Source: Burkholderiaceae bacterium 26 (GTDB lineage: Bacteria > Pseudomonadota > Gammaproteobacteria > Burkholderiales > Burkholderiaceae). Taken from it: a DNA stretch of 64,000 nt. This document shows positions 48,255 through 57,156 of the stretch, piece after piece; within the stretch, counting starts at the first letter, position 1, and the number at the start of each line of letters is the position of its first letter. The DNA is taken from the NCBI GenBank assembly GCA_000955795.1, contig JYOB01000010.1, positions 443,637 through 507,636 of the forward strand, given 5' to 3'. The notes beneath the pieces are model-generated. The model did no database searches. It was not told where the DNA came from and worked only from the letters and a program-made list of their open reading frames with translations. Position numbers and translations under genes: made by a program.

Positions 48255-48848
48255 TCACGACTGCGCCAGGCTGAAAACGGAGTTGACCAGCGGCGCTCGC
48301 TTGACGGGCTCGGCGGCCACCGACGTGGCGGCGGGCGTGTCGACCGCCCGTGCGCGTGTCGGCGTACGTTCACGGCGGGCCGGACGCGCTTCACGCATGT
48401 CCTGGATCACTTCAGGCTGACGTTCGCGTTGCTGATCGACCAGATTCTGCAGCGACACCGAATCGAGATACTCGACCATCTTCTGATTGAGCGTGGCCCA
48501 CAGGTCGTGCGTCATGCAGCGGCCCGTGTGACCGCCAACATGCTCTTCGCCGCCGCAGTTGCCCTTTCCGCCGCACTGGGTGGCGTCCAGCGGCTCGTCC
48601 ACGGCGATGATGATGTCGGCAACGGTAACGTCGCCGGCACGGCGCGCGAGGCTGTAGCCGCCGCCCGGCCCGCGCACACTTTCCACGATTTCGTGGCGGC
48701 GCAGTTTGCCGAAGAGCTGCTCCAGATACGACAGCGAAATCTTCTGACGCTGGCTGATGCCAGCCAGCGTGACCGGACCCTGCTCTTGGCGCAGCGCCAA
48801 GTCAATCATGGCGGTGACCGCGAAGCGGCCTTTGGTGGTCAATCTCAT
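48255..48848 (-). CDS. iscR: Iron-sulfur cluster regulator IscR
   Basis: An Rrf2-family regulator that represses isc when it holds a [2Fe-2S] cluster. The helix-turn-helix and wing (SLSYLEQLFGKLRRHEIVES, GPGGGYSLAR) are intact. Cluster cysteines are at 92, 98 and 111; in E. coli the third is at 104, so this loop carries a 7-residue insertion rich in Gly and His. A basic and Ala/Pro-rich tail of about 50 residues extends the protein to 197 aa. The start at 48848 is the family start. Confidence 0.95.
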   Translation of the reverse strand: MRLTTKGRFAVTAMIDLALRQEQGPVTLAGISQRQKISLSYLEQLFGKLRRHEIVESVRGPGGGYSLARRAGDVTVADIIIAVDEPLDATQCGGKGNCGGEEHVGGHTGRCMTHDLWATLNQKMVEYLDSVSLQNLVDQQRERQPEVIQDMREARPARRERTPTRARAVDTPAATSVAAEPVKRAPLVNSVFSLAQS

Positions 48849-48860
48849 GGCGTCGGGGAA

Positions 48861-48885
48861 ATACCTGATCGTTTTGCTCAAGTAT
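48861..48885 (-). promoter_or_regulatory. IscR box 1 (type 1)
   Basis: A 25-bp site reading ATACTTGAGC and GATCAGGTAT around an AAAAC centre on the minus strand. It fits the type-1 pattern ATA-N2-YGA-N11-TC-N3-TAT. It overlaps the -10 of the iscR promoter, as needed for autorepression. Confidence 0.7.
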
Positions 48886-48910
48886 AAAGGAACCCGACAA
48901 AATCGGTCAA
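48881..48910 (-). promoter_or_regulatory. iscR promoter
   Basis: On the minus strand the -35 TTGACC (48905-48910) and the -10 TATACT (48881-48886) are 18 bp apart. Both lie within the two IscR boxes. It drives iscR and the isc operon. Confidence 0.75.
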
Positions 48911-48914
48911 CTAA
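48890..48914 (-). promoter_or_regulatory. IscR box 2 (type 1)
   Basis: A second 25-bp site, TTGAC and GTCGGG halves around GATTTT, covers the -35. It matches about 19 of the 25 type-1 positions by eye. Tandem sites are also found upstream of E. coli iscR. Confidence 0.6.
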
Positions 48915-49155
48915 GGCGTCGGGGGATTCCGCGTCGCAGCAAGGGGATTTGCAGAGCCTGAAAAACGGGGTGGCTACGCGGCAGGCCGTATTGTGGACTA
49001 AAACAATCAACCACGTTCGATAGGGCTATCACGCCGCTCCCGCAACGCAACTGGCGCGCCGAGCGCGCAGGCGGCGTCACTACGGGTTTTTCCTTATGCG
49101 GTGGAAAGCGCAATTTCATTGACTTCTGTTACGCGGTAGCCGAGACTGTCAGATA

Positions 49156-49169
49156 CGCAAACGTTTGCG
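49156..49169. promoter_or_regulatory. Putative RbsR operator
   Basis: CGCAAACGTTTGCG is a perfect 14-bp palindrome with the central CG typical of LacI-family operators and close to the E. coli RbsR site. It lies 103 bp before the rbsB ATG. rbsR within the operon is the obvious ligand-responsive repressor. Confidence 0.7.
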
Positions 49170-49271
49170 AAGAGCGAGGCGCGATTGCCCTTAGGAATGC
49201 CTTACGGCATGAAGCAGCAACGACGCCCGCATCCACCCGCCCCAGATAGGCCTCTTCCTGGAGGAGACACC

Positions 49272-50231
49272 ATGGATATCCGCCGTCGCCGCGCCCTGAA
49301 AATTGGCGCGGGCTCTGCCGTAGCTGCCGCTCTGCCGTTCCCGTTTTCGCTGGCGTACGCCGCCAACCAGCCACCCAAAGTGGCGCTGGTAATGAAGTCG
49401 CTCGCCAACGAGTTCTTCCTGACCATGGAGAACGGCGCCCGCAAGCATCAGAAGGACCACGCGTCGGAGTACTCGCTGCTGACCAACGGCATTCGCGACG
49501 AAACCGACACCGCCGGCCAGATCCGCCTGGTCGAGCAGATGATCGTCGCGCGTGTGGATGCGCTGGTGCTGGCGCCGGCCGACTCCAAGGCATTGGTGCC
49601 GGTGGTCAAAAAGGCCGTGGACGCAGGCATTCTTGTCATCAACATCGACAATCGGCTGGACCCGGCGGCGCTCAAGGAGAAAGGGCTCAACGTGCCCTTC
49701 GTGGGGCCGGACAACCGCAAGGGCGCGCGACTCGTGGGCGACTTCGTTGCCAAGTCGCTCAAGCCGGGCGATGCCGTGGGCATTATTGAAGGCATTCCGA
49801 CCACAACGAACGCCCAGCAGCGCACCGCTGGCTTCAAGGACGCGGCCGAAGCCGCCAAGCTGAAGATCGCGGGGGTGCAATCGGGCGAATGGGAAATCGA
49901 CAAGGGCAACAAGGTGGCGGCCGCCATGCTGCGCTCGGAGCCTGACCTGAAGGCGCTGCTGTGCGGCAACGACAACATGGCCATCGGCGCCGTCTCGGCG
50001 GTGCGCGCGGCGGGCAAGCTGGGCAAAGTGCTGATTGGTGGCTATGACAACATCGACGCCATCAAGGCCATGCTGGCGGATGGGCGTGTCGTTGCCACTG
50101 CTGATCAGCACGCCGATCAGCAAGCCGTCTACGGCATCGAGACCGCCCTGAAAGCGCTGGCCGCCAAGACGCCGCAGGCGAAGCTGTCGGGTGTCGTCGA
50201 GACGCCAGTCAACCTCGTCACGCGCACGTAA
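49272..50231 (+). CDS. rbsB: Ribose ABC transporter substrate-binding protein
   Basis: Periplasmic sugar-binding protein of 319 aa. The N-terminus MDIRRRRALKIG then a hydrophobic run ending LAYA is a signal peptide with a twin-arginine look. The binding domain has PKVALVMKSLANEFF, DALVLAPADSKALVP and CGNDNMAIGAVSAVRAAG. The start at 49272 follows GGAGGAG; 29 upstream codons in the frame are not coding. It opens the rbs operon. Confidence 0.92.
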   Translation: MDIRRRRALKIGAGSAVAAALPFPFSLAYAANQPPKVALVMKSLANEFFLTMENGARKHQKDHASEYSLLTNGIRDETDTAGQIRLVEQMIVARVDALVLAPADSKALVPVVKKAVDAGILVINIDNRLDPAALKEKGLNVPFVGPDNRKGARLVGDFVAKSLKPGDAVGIIEGIPTTTNAQQRTAGFKDAAEAAKLKIAGVQSGEWEIDKGNKVAAAMLRSEPDLKALLCGNDNMAIGAVSAVRAAGKLGKVLIGGYDNIDAIKAMLADGRVVATADQHADQQAVYGIETALKALAAKTPQAKLSGVVETPVNLVTRT

Positions 50232-50260
50232 CGCGCCAGACAGGCAAGCCGCCGCCAGCC

Positions 50261-51841
50261 ATGTCTGCCGCTCAAGAACCGCGCCCGCCGCTGCTGCGCG
50301 TCTCCGCCGTCAGCAAGCACTACGCCGCCCCCGTGCTGCGAGATATCGATCTCGACGTGCACGCGGGCGAGGTGCTTGCGCTCACGGGGGAGAACGGCGC
50401 CGGCAAGAGCACGCTCTCCAAGATCCTCTGCGGGCTGGAGACAGCGACCTCGGGTTCCATGACGCTTGGCGGCACACTGTACGCACCCGATTCGCGTAGC
50501 GCTGCTGAAGCGCTGGGCGTGCGCATGGTGCTGCAGGAGCTGAGCATGGTGCCCACGCTGACGGTGGCCGAGAACCTGTTCCTCGGCGAACTGCCCCGGC
50601 GGCTGGGTTTTGTGGACCGTTCTGCGCTGCGCCATCGGGCCGAACAGGCGCTTGCACGCGTGGGTCTGGACCTCGATCCCTGGACGCCCGTACACAAGCT
50701 CGGCATCGGCCACCGGCAGATGATCGAAATTGCCCGCGCGCTGGCCAGCGCATGCCGGGTGCTCATCCTCGACGAGCCGACGGCGATGCTGAGCGCGCAC
50801 GAAAGCGCCACGCTGTTCGAGCGCATCGACGCGCTACGCCGCGAGGGCGTGGCCATCCTCTATATCTCCCACCGCCTGGACGAACTGGCGCGCATTGCCG
50901 ATCGGATCGTTGTTCTACGTGACGGCAAGCTGGTCACCGATGCACCGGCTGCCACGGTCACGCAGGACGCGCTGATCCAGGCAATGGTCGGTCGCGACGT
51001 GGCCGCCTCATCCGAAACGCAACGGGCCGCGCGAGAGCCGTGGGTTGGTGACGGCTCGCCGGCGCTGCGGGTAACCGGCCTGACGCGTGCGCCGGCCGTG
51101 CGCGATGTGAGCTTCGAGGTGGCGCCAGGAGAAATCTTCGGCATCGCCGGCCTGGTCGGTGCGGGCCGCACGGAATTGCTGCGGCTGATCTTCGGGGCGG
51201 ATCGCGCGGATGCGGGCACCGTCGAAGTCGGCTCGCCGCTGGCGCCTGTGCGTATCCGCTCGCCTGGCGACGCGGTGCGTTACGGCATCAGCTTGCTCAC
51301 TGAAGACCGCAAGGACGAAGGCCTGATGCTGAACCTGCCCATCGCGACCAACATCGCGCTGGGCAACATGCCAAGCGTCACGAAGCGAGGCTGGCTGCAA
51401 CCGGCGCGCGAGCGTGCGCTGGCGCAGCGGCACATCGGCGCATTGCGCGTCCGTTGCGCTGGGCCTGAGCAGCCGGTGGGCGAACTCTCGGGCGGCAATC
51501 AGCAGAAGGTAGCGATTGCGCGCTGGCTGGAGCGCGACACACCCGTGCTGCTGTTCGATGAGCCCACGCGAGGCGTGGATGTCGGCGCCAAGTTCGACAT
51601 CTACACGCTACTCGACGCGCTGGCCGCGCGAGGCAAGGCGCTGGTCGTGGTGTCGAGCGATCTGCGCGAACTCATGCAACTGTGTGATCGCATTGGCGTC
51701 ATGCGCGCCGGGCGGCTCACGCACATCTTCCAACGCGACGGCTGGAGCCAGGACGCGCTGCTCGCCGCCGCTTTCGGTGAATCGGGCGAATCCGATTCAC
51801 GTGCACCTCAATCGCCCTCGGAGACCGCAGATGCGCTCTGA
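50261..51841 (+). CDS. rbsA: Ribose ABC transporter ATP-binding protein
   Basis: A fused two-domain ATPase of 526 aa. The first domain has Walker A GENGAGKST (about 43-51), GIGHRQMIEIARAL and LILDEPTAML. The second has a degenerate Walker A GLVGAGRTELL, the signature LSGGNQQKVAIARWL and LLFDEPTRGVDVG. A second-site weakness is usual in this family. Its last 11 bp overlap rbsC. Confidence 0.95.
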   Translation: MSAAQEPRPPLLRVSAVSKHYAAPVLRDIDLDVHAGEVLALTGENGAGKSTLSKILCGLETATSGSMTLGGTLYAPDSRSAAEALGVRMVLQELSMVPTLTVAENLFLGELPRRLGFVDRSALRHRAEQALARVGLDLDPWTPVHKLGIGHRQMIEIARALASACRVLILDEPTAMLSAHESATLFERIDALRREGVAILYISHRLDELARIADRIVVLRDGKLVTDAPAATVTQDALIQAMVGRDVAASSETQRAAREPWVGDGSPALRVTGLTRAPAVRDVSFEVAPGEIFGIAGLVGAGRTELLRLIFGADRADAGTVEVGSPLAPVRIRSPGDAVRYGISLLTEDRKDEGLMLNLPIATNIALGNMPSVTKRGWLQPARERALAQRHIGALRVRCAGPEQPVGELSGGNQQKVAIARWLERDTPVLLFDEPTRGVDVGAKFDIYTLLDALAARGKALVVVSSDLRELMQLCDRIGVMRAGRLTHIFQRDGWSQDALLAAAFGESGESDSRAPQSPSETADAL

Positions 51842-52838
51842 TTCAACCCTGCCCCCGACGCCGCCCACACCGGCTGCCGGCACGCGCGCGGCGCTGGGCA
51901 TGTCGCTTGGCACGATCGGCGGGTTGCTCGCTGCGCTGGTCGCCATGCTGGTGCTGTTCAGCACGCTGTCGCCGACGTTCTTCTCGCTGCCCACGTTCAC
52001 CACCATCGCCAACGAGATTCCCGACCTGCTGGTGATGGCCGTGGGGATGACGTTCATTCTGATGATCGGCGGCATTGATTTGTCGGTGGGCTCAGTGCTG
52101 GCGCTGGCGGCTTCGGTGCTGTCTGTTGCCATGACCCAGTTGGGCTGGGGCTTGTTGCCGGCGGCGTTGGCAGGCGTGGTGCTGGCAACGGCTGCGGGCA
52201 TGCTGACCGGCGCGGTCACGGTGCACTGGGGTATCCCGTCGTTCATCGTGTCACTGGGCGTGTTGGAAATGGCACGCGGCCTTGCCTACAGCCTCACCGA
52301 TTCGCGCACCGTGTACATCGGCAGCGCGGTCGACTGGCTGGCCAATCCCATCGCGCTGGGCATTGCGCCGTCGTTCCTGATTGCGATTGTCATCACGATC
52401 ATTGGCCAGATCGTGCTGGTGCGCACGGTGTTCGGCCGCTACCTCGTGGCTATCGGCACCAATGAAGAAGCCGTACGGCTGGCGGGCGTGAATCCGCGGC
52501 CATACAAGGTTGCCGTGTTTGCGCTGATGGGATTGTTGTCGGGGCTGGCGGCGCTGTTCCAGGTGTCGCGTCTGGAAGCGGCCGATCCGAACGCGGGCGT
52601 GGGCATGGAACTGCAGGTGATCGCGGCCGTGGTGATCGGCGGCACAAGCCTCATGGGTGGGCGCGGCTCGGTCGTGCGCACGCTGTTCGGCGTGCTGATC
52701 ATCTCGGTGCTCGAATCGGGCCTTGCACAGATCGGCGCCTCCGAGCCCACCAAACGAATCATCACGGGCGCGGTAATCGTCGCGGCCGTGGTCATGGATA
52801 CCTATCGCAGCAAGCGCAACCGCAGCAAGCAACACTAA
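51831..52838 (+). CDS. rbsC: Ribose ABC transporter permease
   Basis: An inner-membrane permease of 335 aa with about 8-10 helices. It contains MAVGMTFILMIGGIDLSVGS, typical of the RbsC family, and GGTSLMGGRGSVVRTLFGVLI near the end. The start at 51831 lies inside rbsA; earlier codons in the frame overlap rbsA and are not coding. Confidence 0.94.
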   Translation: MRSDSTLPPTPPTPAAGTRAALGMSLGTIGGLLAALVAMLVLFSTLSPTFFSLPTFTTIANEIPDLLVMAVGMTFILMIGGIDLSVGSVLALAASVLSVAMTQLGWGLLPAALAGVVLATAAGMLTGAVTVHWGIPSFIVSLGVLEMARGLAYSLTDSRTVYIGSAVDWLANPIALGIAPSFLIAIVITIIGQIVLVRTVFGRYLVAIGTNEEAVRLAGVNPRPYKVAVFALMGLLSGLAALFQVSRLEAADPNAGVGMELQVIAAVVIGGTSLMGGRGSVVRTLFGVLIISVLESGLAQIGASEPTKRIITGAVIVAAVVMDTYRSKRNRSKQH

Positions 52839-52856
52839 GAGACAGAGGAGATCGTC

Positions 52857-53897
52857 ATGGCAACCATCAAGGACGTGGCCGCATTGGCCGGAGTTTCGTT
52901 CACCACCGTCTCGCACGTCATCAACAACACAAGACCGGTCAACGCCGAGACACGCAAACGCGTGGAAGAAGCCATCCGGGCCACCCGCTACGTGCCCAGC
53001 GCTGTGGCGCGCTCGCTCAAACACCGCACTACGCGCACCATCGGCGTGCTCGTGCCCACCGCCACCAACCCGTACTTTGCGGAGCTGGCGCGCGGCATTG
53101 AAGATGTGTGCGCGGCCGCGGGCTACAGCGTCATCCTCTGCAACTCCGACGACGACCCCCGCAAGCAGCGCGACTACCTGCGCGTGCTGATGGAAAAACG
53201 CGTCGACGGCATCATCGTCAGCAGCGCCGGGCCGGACACGGCATTGGTTGAAGCGCTTGGTGAATCCGCGCTGCCCATCGTAATGGTCGACCGCCCGACC
53301 GAAGGCATCCAGGCCGATCAGGTGCAGGTCGATCACGAAGAAGGTGCGTACATGGCGACCAAGCATCTGCTGGACCTCGGCCACCGCCGCATCGCCTGCA
53401 TCAGCGGGCCGTCGGCACTGAGCGTGACGGCAGAGCGCCTGGCCGGTTTCCACCGTGCGCTGCGCGAAGCCGGCGTGCCGGAAGGCTCCGCCCGCATTGC
53501 CGAAGGCGATTTCACCAGCCCCGGCGGCTACCGCGCCGCACGCCAGTTGCTGACCGAAGGCGAGATGCCCACGGCCATCTTTGCCGGCAATGACCTGATG
53601 GGCATTGGTGCGCTGCGTGCTGCGGCGGAACTGGGCATTCCCGTGCCGAAAGCGCTGTCCGTGATGGGCTTTGACGACATCGAACTGAGCCGCTACGTCT
53701 ATCCGGCGCTGTCCACCGTTGGCCAATCGATCCGCCAGTTGGGCGAGACCACCGCGCAGACGCTGCTCGAACACCTCGGCGACAACGCCTTGCGCCATCC
53801 CGTGGAAGAGCGGCGTGCGCGCCGCATCGTGCTGCCGCCGCGCCTGTCTTTGCGCGAGTCGACCGCCGAACCCGAGCGCCCCGCCCGCGCCGCCTGA
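52857..53897 (+). CDS. rbsR: LacI-family ribose operon repressor
   Basis: A 346-aa regulator. The N-terminal helix-turn-helix and hinge are in IKDVAALAGVSFTTVSHVIN and the following TRPVNAETRKRV. The C-terminal periplasmic-binding-protein-like domain has IGVLVPTATNPYFAELARG and GFDDIELSRYVYPALSTV. It is inside the operon it probably controls, 18 bp after rbsC, and the palindrome at 49156 is the likely target. Confidence 0.92.
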   Translation: MATIKDVAALAGVSFTTVSHVINNTRPVNAETRKRVEEAIRATRYVPSAVARSLKHRTTRTIGVLVPTATNPYFAELARGIEDVCAAAGYSVILCNSDDDPRKQRDYLRVLMEKRVDGIIVSSAGPDTALVEALGESALPIVMVDRPTEGIQADQVQVDHEEGAYMATKHLLDLGHRRIACISGPSALSVTAERLAGFHRALREAGVPEGSARIAEGDFTSPGGYRAARQLLTEGEMPTAIFAGNDLMGIGALRAAAELGIPVPKALSVMGFDDIELSRYVYPALSTVGQSIRQLGETTAQTLLEHLGDNALRHPVEERRARRIVLPPRLSLRESTAEPERPARAA

Positions 53898-53934
53898 TCC
53901 CGCATTCCTTTCACGCTTTCAACGTAGTTTTGCC

Positions 53935-54900
53935 ATGGTGGCCAAGCGCCCTTCCGCCTCTTCTGCCCACCCCGCTGCCGACGTGCTGATCGTCGGCAGC
54001 CTGAATATGGATCTCGTGATCCGCACGCCGCGCTTGCCGCGTCCCGGGCAAACGGTTGCTGCGCCTGCGCTGGAAACCATCCCGGGCGGCAAGGGTGCCA
54101 ACCAGGCCGTGGCGGCTGCGCGCCTGGGGGCCCGTGTCGCCATGCTCGGCTGCGTGGGTGACGACGCATACGGCACCGCACTGCGCGACGGCCTGCGTCG
54201 CGAGGGCGTGGACACGTCGATGGTGTCGGTGCACGCCGGGGCGGCCACCGGCATCGCCTGCGTGACCGTGGCCAACAGCGGCCAGAACACCATCGTCATC
54301 GTGGCCGGCGCCAACGAATTGCTGACACCAGCCATGATCGAAGCGCAGCGGGCTGCGTTCGAACGCGCACGCGTGATCGTCTGTCAGTTGGAGTCTCCGC
54401 CGGATGCGGTGGAATGTGCGCTCAAGCTGGGGCAGCGGCTTGGCAAAACGGTCATCCTGAACCCGGCGCCTGCCATCGGCCCGCTGCCTACCCCATGGAT
54501 TGCGGCCTGCGATTACCTGATCCCGAACGAAACCGAAGCGGCCCTGCTGACAGCCCGGCCTGTCGATTCGCCCGAAGCCGCGCTGGATGCCGCCGCTGAT
54601 CTGCATGCGCAGGGTGCGCGGCACGTGATTGTCACGCTGGGCGCGCGCGGCGTGGCCTACGTAGATGCGCAATCTCGCCTGCTGATGCCGGCACCCATCG
54701 CGCAAGCCATCGACACCACCGCTGCCGGCGATACGTTTGTCGGCGCGCTGGCTGCGGCGCTGGCGGAAGGCGTGGCGCCCGATACGGCCATCGCATTTGG
54801 GCAAGCCGCGGCGGCAGTGTCAGTCACGCGGCTCGGCGCGCAGCCATCCATTCCGTTCCGTAGCGAGTTGGGCGCGCCTGCCGCGCCCGCAACCCACTAG
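53935..54900 (+). CDS. rbsK: Ribokinase
   Basis: It phosphorylates ribose to ribose 5-phosphate after uptake. The PfkB motifs are GGKGANQAVAAARLG (about 45-59) and DTTAAGDTFVGAL with the catalytic Asp. The length is 321 aa. The start is the ATG at 53935, after the rbsR stop. No rbsD mutarotase is seen. The stop is 2 bp from the stop of the convergent gene. Confidence 0.94.
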   Translation: MVAKRPSASSAHPAADVLIVGSLNMDLVIRTPRLPRPGQTVAAPALETIPGGKGANQAVAAARLGARVAMLGCVGDDAYGTALRDGLRREGVDTSMVSVHAGAATGIACVTVANSGQNTIVIVAGANELLTPAMIEAQRAAFERARVIVCQLESPPDAVECALKLGQRLGKTVILNPAPAIGPLPTPWIAACDYLIPNETEAALLTARPVDSPEAALDAAADLHAQGARHVIVTLGARGVAYVDAQSRLLMPAPIAQAIDTTAAGDTFVGALAAALAEGVAPDTAIAFGQAAAAVSVTRLGAQPSIPFRSELGAPAAPATH

Positions 54901-54902
54901 AC

Positions 54903-56987
54903 CTAGACCGGCGTGCTGGTGCTGGGCGGCGTGCTCACAGTCGGGGCACGCGGCACCAGCAGGCACAGCGGGTCCCGCAAGATTCGGCGCCACACGGCAC
55001 CCGTCACGCGTTTGCGATCGACTCCGCGCAGGTTGCGTGAGCGCATCGCCATATTGAAGGCCAGCGCGAACGACACCAGCACGTTCAGCACCCCCATCAG
55101 CGCAATACCTGCCACAGCCAGCCAGAACGGCGCCGTGTGCATCACGTCGGGGCCAAGCACGCCCACGGCTGTTGCCACCGCACCAGTCGACAGCGTGACG
55201 TGACGCACTTCCATACGCGGGCCGAAAAACGACAGGATCTCGGGCCCCAGCCCGAGCATGAAGCCCAGCGATACGTTGGCGACAATGCCCGACAGATTGC
55301 GCTTCCAGAAGCTGGCGATGCGCTGTGCGCCCTGCGTGCCGACCATGAACCGCAAGCGCCGGTGGTAGGCAATCACGTCATGCACACGGTGCAGCGCAAA
55401 CCAGTTGTCGGCCCACCCCGCCGCCAGGCTTGAGGCCCACAGCAGCACGCCCGTGAAGATCGCGTACAGCGGCGTCGGCCCAAGGATCGAAAACGAATCG
55501 ATGGTCGCCATCGCCTTCGCTGCCGAAACCAGATCCGTATGGAAGAAACGCCCCGCCAGCCACTGCACCAGGAAAGCCACCGGCGCCACGGCCACCAGGT
55601 TGCCTGCAATCGCCGCCGCGTTGGAGCGGATCATGGCGACCGTGTCGTCGACAAAGCGGTCCAGCCCTTCCTGGCGGCCCACCTGATCGAGCCGGTGCGC
55701 CAGTGCGGGCGCGGTCATGGCGGGCTGTTTGGTGGCCAGCGTGAAATGCGCGAAATGGATGCCGAGAAAGCTGACCGCATAGTTGATCGACGCGAACAAC
55801 CCTTCGGTAAAGCGCGACAAATGCGCCCCGGTGATGAAGAACTTGATGTACACCGTGGCCGCCGTAATGACGCCGCCGCCGGCTGCAGCCTTGACCATCG
55901 CGCCGTATTCCTTGCCGTCGCGGGTGATGTAGTGCTCGCCGCTTTCCGCAGAGCGCTCGACCACCTTGCGCGCCAAATCAGCAAACGTGGAGCGAATCAG
56001 ATACCCCACGCTGCGGCGATGCTGGCTGGCCGACACCAGTTCGGCCGTCATATGCACGAAGCGGCGCGAGCCCTGCGTATCCGCCCACGCCGTGAGCAGC
56101 AAATCGATGCGGCCCAGCCACGCCTTCATGCGTTCGACCTGGAACACGACTTCCACCGAGACACCGTTCTCGTCCAAATGCTGATACACGCTGGCCGCAG
56201 CTGAGCGGCAGCGGTCCAGCACTGCGCGGAAGTAGTTGAGTTCCTGCAGGAACTGCTCCGGGCTCGCCAGCTCCGTGTCGGGCCGTTCAAGAAAGATCGC
56301 GTTGGCCGCATCAGCCAGCAGATAGAACGGAGAATCGGTGAGTTCCGCATGGTCCATGCGGCTGCGGATACCGCGCGACAAACCCGCCGCACGGACCTGA
56401 CTGATCAGGATCTGGATGCCGATGCCAAGACTGCGCTCCAGTCGCGTCTGGCCGGCTGCGTGATCGGCATCCGTCATCCCCGCACGGAACAGCGCATAAA
56501 GGCGCGTGACCAGTTCATCGTCCAGGCCATCCACCCACTGGGCATCGGTCGGCCCCACAAACAGCAGTGCAAACAACGTTGCCAGTTGCGGCTGATTGGG
56601 TGCGGGCGGCAGCAAGCGCGCCTGCCAGCGGTCGATCAACTCGCTCCAGAAACCCGAGCGTGACGAAAGCCCCGTATCGCACAGCAGCGACACCGGATCG
56701 TTGTCCTGCACGATGCTGCGCAATGTCTGCCCGACGCGTTCAGCCAAGGCCGGATTGTTCTCCAGCACCTGCAGCAGATAGCGCAGACGCGCATAGCGCC
56801 AAGACCCCGATTCAGCGCCAACAGGCCGCTCTGCCCGGCGCAGCCAATAGCCCAGCTCGATCAGCCATTCGTTGCGTTCGGCCAGACTGCGCGTGGGTTC
56901 GAACTGGGCGAGGATGGCATCGAGTTGATGGCTGGCGTGCCGGGAAGCGCGCCACTTGCGCCACGGGTTAAGCAAAAAATTGAACAT
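54903..56987 (-). CDS. Polytopic membrane protein of the 'site-specific recombinase' family (PF10136-like)
   Basis: The 694-aa protein belongs to a family named after the neisserial gcr gene, yet shows no tyrosine or serine recombinase motifs. The N-terminal half is helical and soluble. The C-terminal half has at least five membrane segments, for example NLVAVAPVAFLVQWLAG, LYAIFTGVLLWASSLAAGW and APFWLAVAGIALMGVLNVLV. The start at 56987 has AAGGGAG upstream. The real function is unknown and the recombinase name may be wrong. Confidence 0.8.
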   Translation of the reverse strand: MFNFLLNPWRKWRASRHASHQLDAILAQFEPTRSLAERNEWLIELGYWLRRAERPVGAESGSWRYARLRYLLQVLENNPALAERVGQTLRSIVQDNDPVSLLCDTGLSSRSGFWSELIDRWQARLLPPAPNQPQLATLFALLFVGPTDAQWVDGLDDELVTRLYALFRAGMTDADHAAGQTRLERSLGIGIQILISQVRAAGLSRGIRSRMDHAELTDSPFYLLADAANAIFLERPDTELASPEQFLQELNYFRAVLDRCRSAAASVYQHLDENGVSVEVVFQVERMKAWLGRIDLLLTAWADTQGSRRFVHMTAELVSASQHRRSVGYLIRSTFADLARKVVERSAESGEHYITRDGKEYGAMVKAAAGGGVITAATVYIKFFITGAHLSRFTEGLFASINYAVSFLGIHFAHFTLATKQPAMTAPALAHRLDQVGRQEGLDRFVDDTVAMIRSNAAAIAGNLVAVAPVAFLVQWLAGRFFHTDLVSAAKAMATIDSFSILGPTPLYAIFTGVLLWASSLAAGWADNWFALHRVHDVIAYHRRLRFMVGTQGAQRIASFWKRNLSGIVANVSLGFMLGLGPEILSFFGPRMEVRHVTLSTGAVATAVGVLGPDVMHTAPFWLAVAGIALMGVLNVLVSFALAFNMAMRSRNLRGVDRKRVTGAVWRRILRDPLCLLVPRAPTVSTPPSTSTPV

Positions 56988-57156
56988 CGAACTCCCTTGA
57001 TGGCGGACGCGTGCAGTCGAGCGCTGCAGCACGTGCCGGTTCCCCGGTCAGGCGACGCACGGCGCCTGAATTTTGCTCTGAAATGGCGTCAAAAATCACG
57101 CGCCGCCTGCTTGGAGCAAGGCGGCGCGAATCCGACAACGCAAGTGGCCGCGCAGT

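Larger units (their letters stand above)
48849..49271. other. Divergent iscR-rbsB spacer
   Basis: The 423 bp between iscR and rbsB hold the iscR promoter with two IscR boxes on the left and a LacI-type operator at 49156-49169 on the right. I see no small gene in the middle part. Confidence 0.7.
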
